DNA of 64,000 bases from positions 34,252 to 98,251 of the forward strand of contig CACYHB010000005.1 in assembly GCA_902774015.1 (NCBI GenBank). The letters are read 5' to 3'. Source of the stretch: Oscillospiraceae bacterium (GTDB lineage: Bacteria > Bacillota > Clostridia > Oscillospirales > Oscillospiraceae). The notes under the pieces were generated by a model. The model did no database searches. It was not told the origin of the DNA and saw nothing but the letters and a program-made list of their open reading frames with translations. The translations under genes were made by a program, and so were the position numbers. Positions 17,150 to 26,449 of this stretch are shown here, one piece after another (position 1 is the stretch's first letter; every line of letters starts with the position of its first letter).

Positions 17150-19873
17150 ATGGCTAAATTTGATGTGGGCGTAATCGGTGTATGGTATGGCAGCAATTAC
17201 GGCAGTATCATAACCTATTATGCTCTGCACAATCTTCTCGAATCCATGGGAAAATCCGTTCTTATGATCGACAAGTATATTAGAAACGCTAATGATTGGG
17301 AACGCGGGATGACACATGCCAGGAGATTTGCAATAGATAGGCAATACAATATCAGCAAACAATACAGGATCGAGGAGTTTTCGGCGTTAAACGAGTACTG
17401 TGATGCTTTCGTTCTCGGCTCGGACCAACTCTGGAATTATGGAGTGGGAAAATGGGCAGGGAAAACATACTATCTTGATTTTGCAAAAGATGAAAAAAAG
17501 AAAATCGCCTATGCAACTTCGTTTGGACATGCAGAAGATTTTGCTCCGGAAAGAGAGAGACAGCAGATCTCCAAACTAATGGCCAGATTTGATGGAATCG
17601 GCCTGCGTGAAGACGACGGGGTGAGAATTGCTGCAAGAGACTACGGAATCCGGGCGATCCAAGTTGCCGATCCTGTTTTCTCTGTTGACCCCGCAATATA
17701 TAGTATGTTGATCGAGAAGTCTCAAAGGAAGGAAGAAGAACCGTTCCTTGCCGCTTATATTCTGGACCCGACACCGGAGAAAACAAAGGCAATTCAATTT
17801 GCAGCAGAAAAACTGGGCGGTTTGAAAGTTATCACCCTTTTGGACGGAAATCCATATAACTATAGTAAGAACCGCGAGCGCATCGGGCTTCCGAATTGCA
17901 TTGAGAATCTCCAGGCGGAGGAGTGGCTATCTTATCTGAACAAAGCCTCGTTCATCATTACAGACTCTTGCCATGGCGCCAGCTTCGCTATGATTTTCAG
18001 AAAGAATTTTGTGGCGATTGCAAATAGAGGAAGAGGCTTCTCGCGTTTTCAGTCTCTTGGGCGCACATATCAGGTCTCTGACCGCATTGTGAAAGATGCG
18101 AATGAGATCATGGAAAGAGAAAGCCTGCTGCAGCCTATGGATTACTCCCCTGTAGAGCCCCTGATGAACAATCAGAGAGCGAAAAGTACAGAATGGCTGG
18201 CAAGTATCCTCAGCGAAGAAAAAAAGCCGCTTCGGGAACTTGTCGATAGAAATGTAATAGAGCCAGAGCGGAGAAGCGCCATCCTCTGCAGTGAGGCGGT
18301 GGCAGAACGGCTTGAGCCGAAGGACTGCCCCGGCTGCGGCGCCTGTGTTTCGGCGTGCCCCGTGGACGCGATCAGCCTTAAGGCGGATAAATGGGGCTAT
18401 TATCGGTCCTCTGTCGACTATGAGAAATGCATAAACTGTGGTAAATGCGCGCACATTTGTCCTGCGCTGCAGCTTCAGGCCAATTCCAACACCAAAAGAC
18501 CGGATTGTTTTGAATTCGTGTCTTCTGATGATGATGTACTGCGGCACAGTTCCAGCGGAGGCATTTTCACGACGCTTGCCAAGATGATCTTTGCGGAAGG
18601 GGGGGCCGTGGTTGGAGCGGCCTGGAAGGACGATTTCAGCGTAAAGCATATCATCGTCGAACGGGAAGAGGATCTCTGGAAGCTGCAAAAATCCAAATAC
18701 CTCCAAAGCTATGTCGGGGACGTGTTCCGGCGGGTAAAGATACTTCTGGAAGAGGGACGCTCTGTGATGTTCACAGGAACGCCGTGTCAAGTGACCGGAC
18801 TGCGTGCTTATTTGGGGAAGGACTACGAAAAGCTGCTTGCAGTAGACATCCTATGCGGCAATGCGCCTTCTTCAATGTTTTTCAAGAAGTATATTGACGA
18901 AACCTTTGGAGATGAACTGATCGGCTATGAGTTCAGGCATAAGTCCGAGACCTTGAGATGGGACTCCATTCATGTTCAGGCCATGCTGAAAAACGGTGAA
19001 ACTGTCGTCCACAGCGGCGGCCGAGAGGACAACTATCAACGGGTATACCACAATCATACGATGTGCGCTCCGCATTGTGAGAATTGTCGATACCAGGCTT
19101 TTCCCCGTGTCGGAGATCTTTCCATTGGGGATTTCTGGTGGATCAACAAACACGATCCGGCGATTGACACCTTCAAGGGCGTCTCAATGGTCCTGTGCAA
19201 CAACGACAAGGGGCGGACCTTTTTCTCCCGTATCCCGGCATCTGCGTATAGAGTAAAAAAGCAAGTTCCTCTGGAGTGGATGGGCGGCAACGGCCATTCG
19301 CTGAATGGCGGGAAAAACTGGTGTTCTCCTGTCAGAGACGCATTCTACGAAGTGATACCGGAAAAAAAGTTCAGTGAAGCAGTGAATTATGCACTCAAGC
19401 CGAATCATGGACAGTTCCGAGCAGTGTATAATCATACAAACGCGCCCCTTCAGTTTGACAGTAAGATGCTTCGCTTCCACTTTGAACAAAATGTATGGGA
19501 AGAACTGAGCATTGAGGGTCGGACGACGCTGATTGTGAAAAACAACATGTGGCGCGAAAATGGCCATTATGCCCGTCTTTCCATGGCCGGCATGCTGAAA
19601 AAAGACCGGCGTTATCGACTCTCTGCAAAAATACAGATTCAATCCAAATCGGATATTTTGAATTTCCACATCATTGACAGCGGAAGCAAACAGCTGCAGG
19701 TGATTCATTCTGAACGTATTGCCGGCAGGAACGACGGGCAGCACTGGATCGAGTTTGCTGATGAGTTCACTCCCAACACCGACTATTACGATGAATTCAT
19801 GTTTGGAGCAGCCCAAGTGAGCGGACCTAACAATTTCCTGACGATTGAGTATATCAACGTGTCCGAGCTGTAA
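17150..19873 (+). CDS. Second pyruvyltransferase / ferredoxin / FrhB fusion (tandem paralogue)
   Basis: A 907-residue paralogue of the preceding protein with the same four parts. The pyruvyltransferase domain (VLGSDQLWNYG, IAYATSFGH, ITDSCHGASFA) is clearly diverged from its neighbour. The ferredoxin, FrhB and C-terminal beta regions are far closer, with long identical runs such as FTGTPCQVTGLRAYLGKDYE. Both Fe-S motifs are complete (CPGCGACVSACP, CINCGKCAHICP). GGAGG lies 10 nt before the ATG at 17150; an upstream GTG at 17102 is less likely. The 5' half is markedly AT-rich (for example 17461-17520). Different pyruvyltransferase domains suggest two acceptor sugars served by a common redox module. 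Confidence 0.8.
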   Translation: MAKFDVGVIGVWYGSNYGSIITYYALHNLLESMGKSVLMIDKYIRNANDWERGMTHARRFAIDRQYNISKQYRIEEFSALNEYCDAFVLGSDQLWNYGVGKWAGKTYYLDFAKDEKKKIAYATSFGHAEDFAPERERQQISKLMARFDGIGLREDDGVRIAARDYGIRAIQVADPVFSVDPAIYSMLIEKSQRKEEEPFLAAYILDPTPEKTKAIQFAAEKLGGLKVITLLDGNPYNYSKNRERIGLPNCIENLQAEEWLSYLNKASFIITDSCHGASFAMIFRKNFVAIANRGRGFSRFQSLGRTYQVSDRIVKDANEIMERESLLQPMDYSPVEPLMNNQRAKSTEWLASILSEEKKPLRELVDRNVIEPERRSAILCSEAVAERLEPKDCPGCGACVSACPVDAISLKADKWGYYRSSVDYEKCINCGKCAHICPALQLQANSNTKRPDCFEFVSSDDDVLRHSSSGGIFTTLAKMIFAEGGAVVGAAWKDDFSVKHIIVEREEDLWKLQKSKYLQSYVGDVFRRVKILLEEGRSVMFTGTPCQVTGLRAYLGKDYEKLLAVDILCGNAPSSMFFKKYIDETFGDELIGYEFRHKSETLRWDSIHVQAMLKNGETVVHSGGREDNYQRVYHNHTMCAPHCENCRYQAFPRVGDLSIGDFWWINKHDPAIDTFKGVSMVLCNNDKGRTFFSRIPASAYRVKKQVPLEWMGGNGHSLNGGKNWCSPVRDAFYEVIPEKKFSEAVNYALKPNHGQFRAVYNHTNAPLQFDSKMLRFHFEQNVWEELSIEGRTTLIVKNNMWRENGHYARLSMAGMLKKDRRYRLSAKIQIQSKSDILNFHIIDSGSKQLQVIHSERIAGRNDGQHWIEFADEFTPNTDYYDEFMFGAAQVSGPNNFLTIEYINVSEL

Positions 19874-19889
19874 GAGAGGAAAAGAAACC

Positions 19890-20663
19890 ATGAAAAAATG
19901 GATGATTATTCTGGCTTGCGTTCTGGCTCTTGCCCTATGCCTTTCCGGATGCGCGCTTCGCACAGCTGCGCCGAAGCCCGCGGATGAGGCTGCTGTAACG
20001 CCGGATGAAAGCTATAAGATCCTGTTTTACCCTGACGTGGACAGCGATGTGCCGTCGGAAACCGCTGTCCAGGCCACATACGGCGTAGATACGACGATCC
20101 CGACCGTTGAGGATCTGGGCTTCACCAAGGAGGGCCTGCTCTTCGAAGGCTGGCGGATCTACCGCGAGTTTGACGGGAAGTGGTTTCTTCGCAGCGAAGA
20201 GGGGAAAGGCATTTGGGCGGAACTGGAGGACGGAAAGCTTCCGGAGGGCTGCCATTTCTCGCTTCGCAGAGACGGCGGCATCTTAACCGCGCCGACGCCG
20301 AGCGGCACCGTGCGCATGTATGCACAGTGGGGCGGCGAAAACTACGCTGTCTACTTCCATCTCGATGAAAACAGCCCGCCGCTGCCGAAGGGCCAGCTGC
20401 TCACGTACGGGGTGAAAACACCGCTGCTCAGCTTGGAAGACCTCGGGATCGAGCAGTCGGGCAAATCGTTCCTGGGCTGGAAGCTGTACCGGGAGATCGA
20501 CGGAAAATGGCGCGTAAAAAACAGCGAAGGCAAAGCCTCCTGGGGAACGCTGTCAAACGGAGCGCCGAAGGAAGGCTATACTTTCTCCCTGTTTAAGGAC
20601 GGACAGGCGCTGACGACCGCTGCCACAAGCGGGATCGTTCACGCCTATGCGCAGTGGGGATAA
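19890..20663 (+). CDS. Lipoprotein with two InlB-type beta repeats
   Basis: A 257-residue exported lipoprotein. It has a short signal peptide and a lipobox (LSGC, Cys near residue 22). Two homologous units follow, each with a YGV-x3-P segment, an F-x-GW-[RK]-[IL]-YRE-[FI]-DGKW core and a terminal YAQWG. The GW...AYAQW pattern matches InlB B-repeat/Listeria-Bacteroides repeat (Flg_new) domains, used in surface adhesion proteins. It sits inside the polysaccharide operon, between the pyruvyltransferase fusions and glf. That suggests a surface protein interacting with the exported glycan, which is inference. The ATG has AGAGGAAA upstream. Confidence 0.72.
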   Translation: MKKWMIILACVLALALCLSGCALRTAAPKPADEAAVTPDESYKILFYPDVDSDVPSETAVQATYGVDTTIPTVEDLGFTKEGLLFEGWRIYREFDGKWFLRSEEGKGIWAELEDGKLPEGCHFSLRRDGGILTAPTPSGTVRMYAQWGGENYAVYFHLDENSPPLPKGQLLTYGVKTPLLSLEDLGIEQSGKSFLGWKLYREIDGKWRVKNSEGKASWGTLSNGAPKEGYTFSLFKDGQALTTAATSGIVHAYAQWG

Positions 20664-20681
20664 GAGAGAAAAGGAAAAACG

Positions 20682-21797
20682 ATGAAGTATGATTATCTGA
20701 TCGTCGGCGCCGGACTGTACGGCGCAGTGTTCGCACAGGAAGCGAAAAAGGCCGGGAAATCGGTTCTGGTGATCGACAAGCGCCCGCATATCGCAGGCAA
20801 TGTCTACACCGAGGACGTGGAGGGCATCCACGTCCACAAATACGGCGCGCATATTTTCCACACCAACAACAAGAAGGTTTGGGACTATGTGACGCAGTTT
20901 GCCGTGTTCAACCGCTTCACCAACTCCCCGGTGGCAAATTACAGAGGCGAGCTGTATTCGCTCCCCTTCAACATGTACACCTTCAACAAGATGTGGGGCG
21001 TGGTGACGCCGGAAGAAGCTGCGGCGAAAATCGCCGAACAGCGCAGGGAAATCAGCGGCGAGCCGCAGAACCTGGAAGAGCAGGCGATCTCCCTGGTGGG
21101 CCGGGATATTTTTGAAAAGCTTGTCAAGGGTTACACCGAGAAGCAGTGGGGGCGTGACTGCAAAGACCTGCCGGCCTTCATCATCAAACGCCTGCCCGTG
21201 CGTCTGACCTTTGACAACAATTATTTCAACGCCCTCTATCAGGGCATCCCCATGGGCGGCTATACCAGAATGGTGGCCGGGATGCTGGAGGGGATCGAGG
21301 TCCGGCTGGGGGTAGACTATCTGGAGAACCGGGAAGAGCTGGACAGGCTCGCCGAGCGCGTGGTCTACACCGGACCCATCGACGCGTTCTTCGGCTTTCG
21401 GCTGGGGACGCTGGAATACCGCAGCGTCCGCTTTGAGACGGAGCTGCTGGACATTCCCAATTTCCAGGGCAACGCAGCCGTCAACTATACCGACCGGGAG
21501 ACGCCCTGGACACGGATCATTGAGCACAAGTGGTTTGAATTCGGCAAGGACGACGAGGGGAACGACCTGCCGAAGACGGTGATCTCCCGCGAGTTCTCCT
21601 CCGAATGGAAACCCGGCGACGAACCCTATTATCCCGTGAACGACGCGAAAAACGGCGCGCTCTACGCCGCGTATAAGAACCTGGCCGAGCAGGAAAAAAA
21701 GGTGATCTTCGGCGGCCGCCTGGGCGAATACAAGTACTACGACATGGACGCCGTCATTGCCGCCGCCCTTGAGATGAGTGAAAAAGAACTGCGCTGA
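20682..21797 (+). CDS. glf: UDP-galactopyranose mutase
   Basis: Interconverts UDP-galactopyranose and UDP-galactofuranose using reduced FAD, supplying the donor for the GlfT2-like enzymes in this operon. The 371-residue length is normal. Visible are the FAD-binding N-terminus (YLIVGAGLYGAVFA), the family motifs HKYGAHIFHT, NSPVANY, and KGYTEKQWGR, and the C-terminal GGRLGEYKYYDMD segment that contacts FAD. AGAGAAAAGGA precedes the ATG. This is the most secure functional marker of the cluster and predicts galactofuranose in the product. Confidence 0.96.
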   Translation: MKYDYLIVGAGLYGAVFAQEAKKAGKSVLVIDKRPHIAGNVYTEDVEGIHVHKYGAHIFHTNNKKVWDYVTQFAVFNRFTNSPVANYRGELYSLPFNMYTFNKMWGVVTPEEAAAKIAEQRREISGEPQNLEEQAISLVGRDIFEKLVKGYTEKQWGRDCKDLPAFIIKRLPVRLTFDNNYFNALYQGIPMGGYTRMVAGMLEGIEVRLGVDYLENREELDRLAERVVYTGPIDAFFGFRLGTLEYRSVRFETELLDIPNFQGNAAVNYTDRETPWTRIIEHKWFEFGKDDEGNDLPKTVISREFSSEWKPGDEPYYPVNDAKNGALYAAYKNLAEQEKKVIFGGRLGEYKYYDMDAVIAAALEMSEKELR

Positions 21798-21827
21798 CCG
21801 GCCTGGCCGGAAGCGGAAGGAGACAGT

Positions 21828-23099
21828 ATGAGCATACATATCAGTATCCTGGGAAGCGCGGTTCTCCATGACGTCATGCGCGTGAACAGGGACAAGGGCG
21901 AATATGAGATCGACGCGATGGTCTCCGACTGCAACCCGCTCTCTCTGGTCATGGCCAGCCCGCTGAAAAAGCAGGCGGACGCCCGCTTCGAGGAGATCTT
22001 TGCCGCCCGTCCCCGCTTTCACGGGCGCTGTGCTGCGCAGGACGCGGAAAAAAACGTATTCCGGTATCTCGCGGACAATCGCTCTGCCTGGCTCCTCGTA
22101 GACTTTGCGGAGCTGCGCTGGGATCTGTGCGCCGACGAACAGGGAGGCCTGACCTGCCGGTACCCCGAAGAAATCGAACAGCTGCGGGAAGAAGGCTATC
22201 TGGGGGAGATGCGCACCCTGTCCACCGCCTCCCTCGGTACGGAAAAAATTCTCGCCGGCGTCGACATGTTCCTTTCCCGGCTTCTGAAGCTCTATCCCGA
22301 ACAGAGGATCATCCTGTTTGACACGCAGGCCTCCGAGCGCATGGTCAATGAAAACACCGGCCGGAGCGGATATTTTGACAAGCAGGACGTCGCCCGGATC
22401 AATCCGATCGCCCATCAGGCCTTTGAGCACGCGATGCAGCGGCTGCCCAGGGCCCACTTCATCCCTTTCGCGGAAGAGACGCCGGCGGACTATGCGCATA
22501 AATGGGGGCGCAGCCCGCTGCGCTATGTCCGGGAATTCTATGATTACGCCTTTTCGGCGCTGCAGCTGATCACTGCGGAGGACAAGCTTCCGGGACAGGA
22601 GCGGATACAGATCGAGCAGCTGAAAAACCGGACCAATGCGGCGCTCAGGGAAAAATATCAGGACTATGACCGCAATAAGATCGACCAGCTCAACCGGGAG
22701 CTGAACGTCTACAAGCGCTTTAAGAGCTACGAGCAGTACTTCCGGGCCATCATAGTAAAGGACAAGCGCCGGGAGCTGACCGCGTTTTTCACTCGCCCGG
22801 AGACGACGTGCGCGCTCTGGGGCCTGAACGAAAACAGCAAGCTGTTCCTGGATCTGCTCGGAGAAAGCAATGGGAACATCGCCTATATCATCGGCTCGAG
22901 CAAAGAGCCGGAGTATCGCGGCGTTCCGGTTCTGCCGGAGGGCGCCGAAGCCTATCCCGAGGCGGACTGCCTGGTCATTGCCGAACTGGGGCCGGGGAAG
23001 ATCCGGGCGACGGCGGAAAAGCTGCCCTTCTGGAAGACGATCGTTGACTATGAACAGCTTCTGGCGGAGGACAGCGACAGCAAGAGCAAAGAGGAATGA
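21828..23099 (+). CDS. DUF6270-like protein
   Basis: A 423-residue protein. The first 245 residues resemble DUF6270 proteins of polysaccharide loci, which have an SGNH-hydrolase-like start; here the initial motif reads ISILGSAVLHDV, so the usual Ser-Cys of that position is replaced. A coiled stretch (about 255-310) leads to a C-terminal Rossmann-like segment (TCALWGLNENSKLFLDLLG, then YRGVPVLPEG) resembling the nucleotide-binding part of sugar-modifying enzymes. Catalytic activity is unclear, and loss of the usual N-terminal residues may mean a non-hydrolytic role. The gene lies between glf and the HAD-type gene and overlaps the latter by 4 bases. Confidence 0.6.
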   Translation: MSIHISILGSAVLHDVMRVNRDKGEYEIDAMVSDCNPLSLVMASPLKKQADARFEEIFAARPRFHGRCAAQDAEKNVFRYLADNRSAWLLVDFAELRWDLCADEQGGLTCRYPEEIEQLREEGYLGEMRTLSTASLGTEKILAGVDMFLSRLLKLYPEQRIILFDTQASERMVNENTGRSGYFDKQDVARINPIAHQAFEHAMQRLPRAHFIPFAEETPADYAHKWGRSPLRYVREFYDYAFSALQLITAEDKLPGQERIQIEQLKNRTNAALREKYQDYDRNKIDQLNRELNVYKRFKSYEQYFRAIIVKDKRRELTAFFTRPETTCALWGLNENSKLFLDLLGESNGNIAYIIGSSKEPEYRGVPVLPEGAEAYPEADCLVIAELGPGKIRATAEKLPFWKTIVDYEQLLAEDSDSKSKEE

Positions 23100-25129
23100 G
23101 ACTGAAGATCTACAACGCCCTGGTCAACAGAGTGCCGGGGATCGCATACCGCTATCACAGGGCGCATGACAGTGCGCACGGTCTGGGCACCGTGCTGTCC
23201 TGGGTCTATCTTCTGCTGCTCAATTGTGGCTATTACGTGCTGTTTCTCCGCTTCCTCGGGAAGAAGCCGGAGGAATTAAAACGAGAAAACCGCCCGCTCC
23301 CGCTCCGGGAGAGCGAATCGGAGGCGGATGCCGCCCGCTTTCCGGACAGAACGCCGGAAAAATTTACGGAAGCGCTCAGCCGCTACGATGTGATCTCTTT
23401 CGACGTGTTCGACACGCTGCTCCTGCGCCCCTTCGACAAGCCGACCGATCTGTTCTTTTTTCTGGACGATGCGCTCGGCATCCTGGATTGTCACAGGATC
23501 CGTATGGAGATGGAATACGCCGCACGGCAGAAGCATTACGCCTCCTGCGGAAACTACGAAGTCAGCTTTCGCGAGATCTGGGAGACCATCGAGAGAGAAG
23601 TCGGCCCTTCGGCAGCGCGCGGCATGGAGCTGGAAGAGGAACTGGAGCTGCGCTTCTGCTATGCCAATCCCTTCATGCTCCCGGTGTTCCGGGAGCTGCG
23701 GAAGAGGGGAAAAAAGATCGTTTTCACCACGGATATGTATCTGCCTGCGTCGTTTCTCAAAAAACTGCTGCAGCACTGCGGCTACAGCGGCTGCGACGCG
23801 CTGTACGTCTCCTGTGAGAGCGGACGCAGCAAGAGCGTCGGAGACCTGTATGATCTCATCCGGGAGGAGCAGGGCAGAGAGCTGCGGATCGTCCATGTGG
23901 GCGATTCGGAGCAGAGCGACGTGCGCAGCGCCAAAGCCCACGGGATCGACAGCCTGTATTATCCCAATGTCAACCGTCTCAGCCGGGATTACCGTGCGCA
24001 GGATATGTCCGTGCTGATCGGCGGGGCCTACCGCGGGATCGTGAACAGCCGCCTGTATTCGGGGCTTGCGAGCGTGAGCATGGAGTACGAGTACGGCTTC
24101 GTGTACGGCGGGCTTTTCGTGGTTGGCTACTGCGCGTTCATTCACGACTACTGCCGGGAGCACGGGATCGAAAAAGTGCTTTTCCTGTCCCGCGACGGGG
24201 ACATCCTCAAGCAGGTATACGACCGGATGTTCCCGGGGGAGGATACCGCTTACGTGCTCTGGGGCCGCCTTCCGGCCACCGTCCTGATGGCGGACCGGAA
24301 CCGTTATGACTATTTCCGCCGTTTCCTCTGGCATAAAACCGGCGAGGGCAAGACCGCGGCCCAGCTGCTGCGGGAGGCCCGGCTTGCGCCGCTTGCGGAG
24401 AAACTGGGGACCGGGGATCAGCAGCTGCGGCCGGAGACGCGGATCAATGCCGGCAACGCGGGCGCACTGAAGGATTGGCTGCTTGAAAACTGGGACGACG
24501 TTCTCCGCTGTTATGAAGAGGAGGGCGCGGCCGCCCGTGCCGTCTTCACGGAACTCCTGAAGGACTGCGGCAGCGCTGCCGCAGTCGATATCGGCTGGGC
24601 CGGCAGCGGCGCGGTCTCTCTTGCCTGCCTGACAGAACAGGTGTGGAAGCTCCCCTGCAGGATCACAGGCATCGTCGCGGGGACCAACACCATCCACAAC
24701 GTTGAGCCGGACGCCGGCGAGGGAATGCTCCAGAGCGGGCGCCTGGTCTCCTATCTGTTTTCCCAGCGGGAGAACCGGGATCTGTGGAAAAAGCACGATC
24801 TCAACCGGGACTACAACATTTACTGGGAGCTTCTGCTTTCCTCACCCTCGCCGCCCTTTCTGGGCTACGGCTGGGATAAGGACGGCAGACCCTTCCCCCG
24901 CTTTTCGCACCCCGAGGCAAACCGCGAGGGCGTTCTGGAGATCCAGCGGGGGATCCGGGATTTTGCCGAGGACTATTTACGGCATTTCGGAGACCGACCG
25001 GAGATGCTCCGCATCAGCGGGCGCGATGCCTATGCGCCCATGCTGACTGCCGCGGGACGGGCAGAGCGCTACTTGAAAGAAATGAACCGGCGCTTTTCAC
25101 CGCAGGTCTCTGTCGGCGCGGCAGATTGA
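23096..25129 (+). CDS. HAD-type hydrolase with COG5610 C-terminal domain
   Basis: A 677-residue protein. After an N-terminal hydrophobic segment (about 20-50), a HAD phosphohydrolase domain shows motif I SFDVFDTLL, motif II VFTTDMYLP and motif IV GDSEQSDVRSA. From about residue 330 it continues as the COG5610-type domain (VLFLSRDGDILK, AVDIGWAGSG) that also forms the separate protein at 6852-8198. Such two-domain proteins occur in capsule and O-antigen clusters, but their substrate is not known to me. A role in handling a phosphorylated sugar or glycan is inference. The start overlaps the previous stop (ATGA). Confidence 0.75.
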   Translation: MRLKIYNALVNRVPGIAYRYHRAHDSAHGLGTVLSWVYLLLLNCGYYVLFLRFLGKKPEELKRENRPLPLRESESEADAARFPDRTPEKFTEALSRYDVISFDVFDTLLLRPFDKPTDLFFFLDDALGILDCHRIRMEMEYAARQKHYASCGNYEVSFREIWETIEREVGPSAARGMELEEELELRFCYANPFMLPVFRELRKRGKKIVFTTDMYLPASFLKKLLQHCGYSGCDALYVSCESGRSKSVGDLYDLIREEQGRELRIVHVGDSEQSDVRSAKAHGIDSLYYPNVNRLSRDYRAQDMSVLIGGAYRGIVNSRLYSGLASVSMEYEYGFVYGGLFVVGYCAFIHDYCREHGIEKVLFLSRDGDILKQVYDRMFPGEDTAYVLWGRLPATVLMADRNRYDYFRRFLWHKTGEGKTAAQLLREARLAPLAEKLGTGDQQLRPETRINAGNAGALKDWLLENWDDVLRCYEEEGAAARAVFTELLKDCGSAAAVDIGWAGSGAVSLACLTEQVWKLPCRITGIVAGTNTIHNVEPDAGEGMLQSGRLVSYLFSQRENRDLWKKHDLNRDYNIYWELLLSSPSPPFLGYGWDKDGRPFPRFSHPEANREGVLEIQRGIRDFAEDYLRHFGDRPEMLRISGRDAYAPMLTAAGRAERYLKEMNRRFSPQVSVGAAD

Positions 25130-25186
25130 CAAGCGTGCCGACCGGCCGGGCCGCAGGACAGAAATCACAGCCTGGAGGACAGCCGC

Positions 25187-25852
25187 ATGACGCCATCTCT
25201 GACTGCTGAAGAAAGATCTGATCTTTCGCAGAAAACAGAATATGAAGTGGAAGCGGTCCCGTGCAGAACGGACCGGGGCTTTCTGCTGGCAAAACGCCTG
25301 TTCGATATTGTCGGCGCGGTCCTCGGGCTTCTGCTGCTGCTCCTCCCCATGCTTCTTCTGGCGGCAGTTCTTGTGATCGACGACGGCTTCCCCGTCTTCT
25401 TTCGGCAGGATCGTCTGGGGAAGGATGGAAAGCCTTTTGTCATCTATAAATTCCGCACGATGCGCAGAGACGCGGAGGAAACCGGACCGAAATGGGCAGA
25501 CAACAATGACAGCCGGTGTACGGCGCTCGGCCGCCGCCTGCGGAAAAGCAGGCTGGACGAGCTGCCCCAGCTGTGGAATATCCTGCGCGGGGACATGAGC
25601 TTCGTCGGTCCGCGCCCGGAGCGGGAATACTTCTACGATCTGTTTGAGGGCTACATACACGGTTTTCGCGGCCGCCTTGCCGTGAAGCCTGGCCTCACGG
25701 GCCTCGCCCAGGTCAACGGCGGCTACGACCTGCTCCCGGAGGAAAAAATCGTCTATGACATGCAGTATATCAAGGAGCAGTCGGCGGCGACGGATCTGTA
25801 CTGCCTCTTCAAAACCTTTTCGCTTCTGATTTCCCACGAGGGAGCAAGATAG
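25187..25852 (+). CDS. Undecaprenyl-phosphate sugar phosphotransferase (priming transferase)
   Basis: A 221-residue bacterial sugar transferase of the WcaJ/WbaP core type. It transfers a sugar-1-phosphate from a UDP-sugar to undecaprenyl phosphate, the first step of glycan assembly at the membrane. One N-terminal membrane segment (about 38-65) precedes the catalytic core with FFRQDRLGKDGKPF, YKFRTMR, SRLDELPQLWNIL (with KSRLDELPQ) and SFVGPRPERE, then KPGLTGLAQVNG. GGAGG lies before the ATG. It is the last gene of the operon. The substrate sugar cannot be read from sequence. Confidence 0.92.
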   Translation: MTPSLTAEERSDLSQKTEYEVEAVPCRTDRGFLLAKRLFDIVGAVLGLLLLLLPMLLLAAVLVIDDGFPVFFRQDRLGKDGKPFVIYKFRTMRRDAEETGPKWADNNDSRCTALGRRLRKSRLDELPQLWNILRGDMSFVGPRPEREYFYDLFEGYIHGFRGRLAVKPGLTGLAQVNGGYDLLPEEKIVYDMQYIKEQSAATDLYCLFKTFSLLISHEGAR

Positions 25853-25915
25853 AACGACGGCGTTTCGGCATCAAACTGAGACGGAGCCCTGCGAGGGCAG
25901 AACGGAGGAAAGCAT

Positions 25916-26422
25916 ATGAAGTTTTCGGCGGCAGTGATCACGGTGAGCGACAAATGCTCCCGCGGCGAGCGGACGGATACCAGCGGCCCGGCGGTGAAGG
26001 CCATGCTGGAGGAGGCGGGCTTCGACGTGGTGTACACGGGCCTTGTGCCGGACGAGGACGATCAAATCCGCGCGGAGCTGATTCGCTGCGCGGACGAGAA
26101 AAAGATCGGGCTTGTGATGACCACGGGCGGCACCGGCTTTTCCCAGCGGGATGTGACGCCGGAAGCCACCCTCGCCGTCATCGAACGCGAGACCCGCGGC
26201 ATCCCGGAGGCCATGCGCTACGCAAGCCTCCAGATCACGCCCCGCGGCTGCCTCTCCCGTTCGGCGGCGGGGATCCGGGGCAAGACCCTCATCGTCAATC
26301 TGCCCGGCAGTGAGAAGGCTGCCCGGGAGAACCTGGCGGCCGTGCTCGAGGCCATCGGCCACGGTATGGAGATGCTCTATGCCGAGGGCTCCACGGATCA
26401 TGCGCATCACCATCATGCCTGA
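25916..26422 (+). CDS. Molybdenum cofactor biosynthesis protein, MogA/MoaB family
   Basis: A 168-residue MogA/MoaB-type protein that would adenylylate molybdopterin. Visible are AVITVSDKCSRGERTD at the N-terminus, MTTGGTGFSQRDVTPEAT, and NLPGSEKAA, the molybdopterin-binding motifs. The C-terminus ends in a histidine-rich tail (HAHHHHA), not expected for the fold. No other molybdenum-cofactor genes are in the window, so the pathway must be encoded elsewhere. It follows the polysaccharide operon by 63 bases without a convincing terminator, and GGAGGAAAG precedes the ATG. Confidence 0.87.
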   Translation: MKFSAAVITVSDKCSRGERTDTSGPAVKAMLEEAGFDVVYTGLVPDEDDQIRAELIRCADEKKIGLVMTTGGTGFSQRDVTPEATLAVIERETRGIPEAMRYASLQITPRGCLSRSAAGIRGKTLIVNLPGSEKAARENLAAVLEAIGHGMEMLYAEGSTDHAHHHHA

Positions 26423-26449
26423 GAGAGCGCGCGGAGAGAAGGGAAGAGC

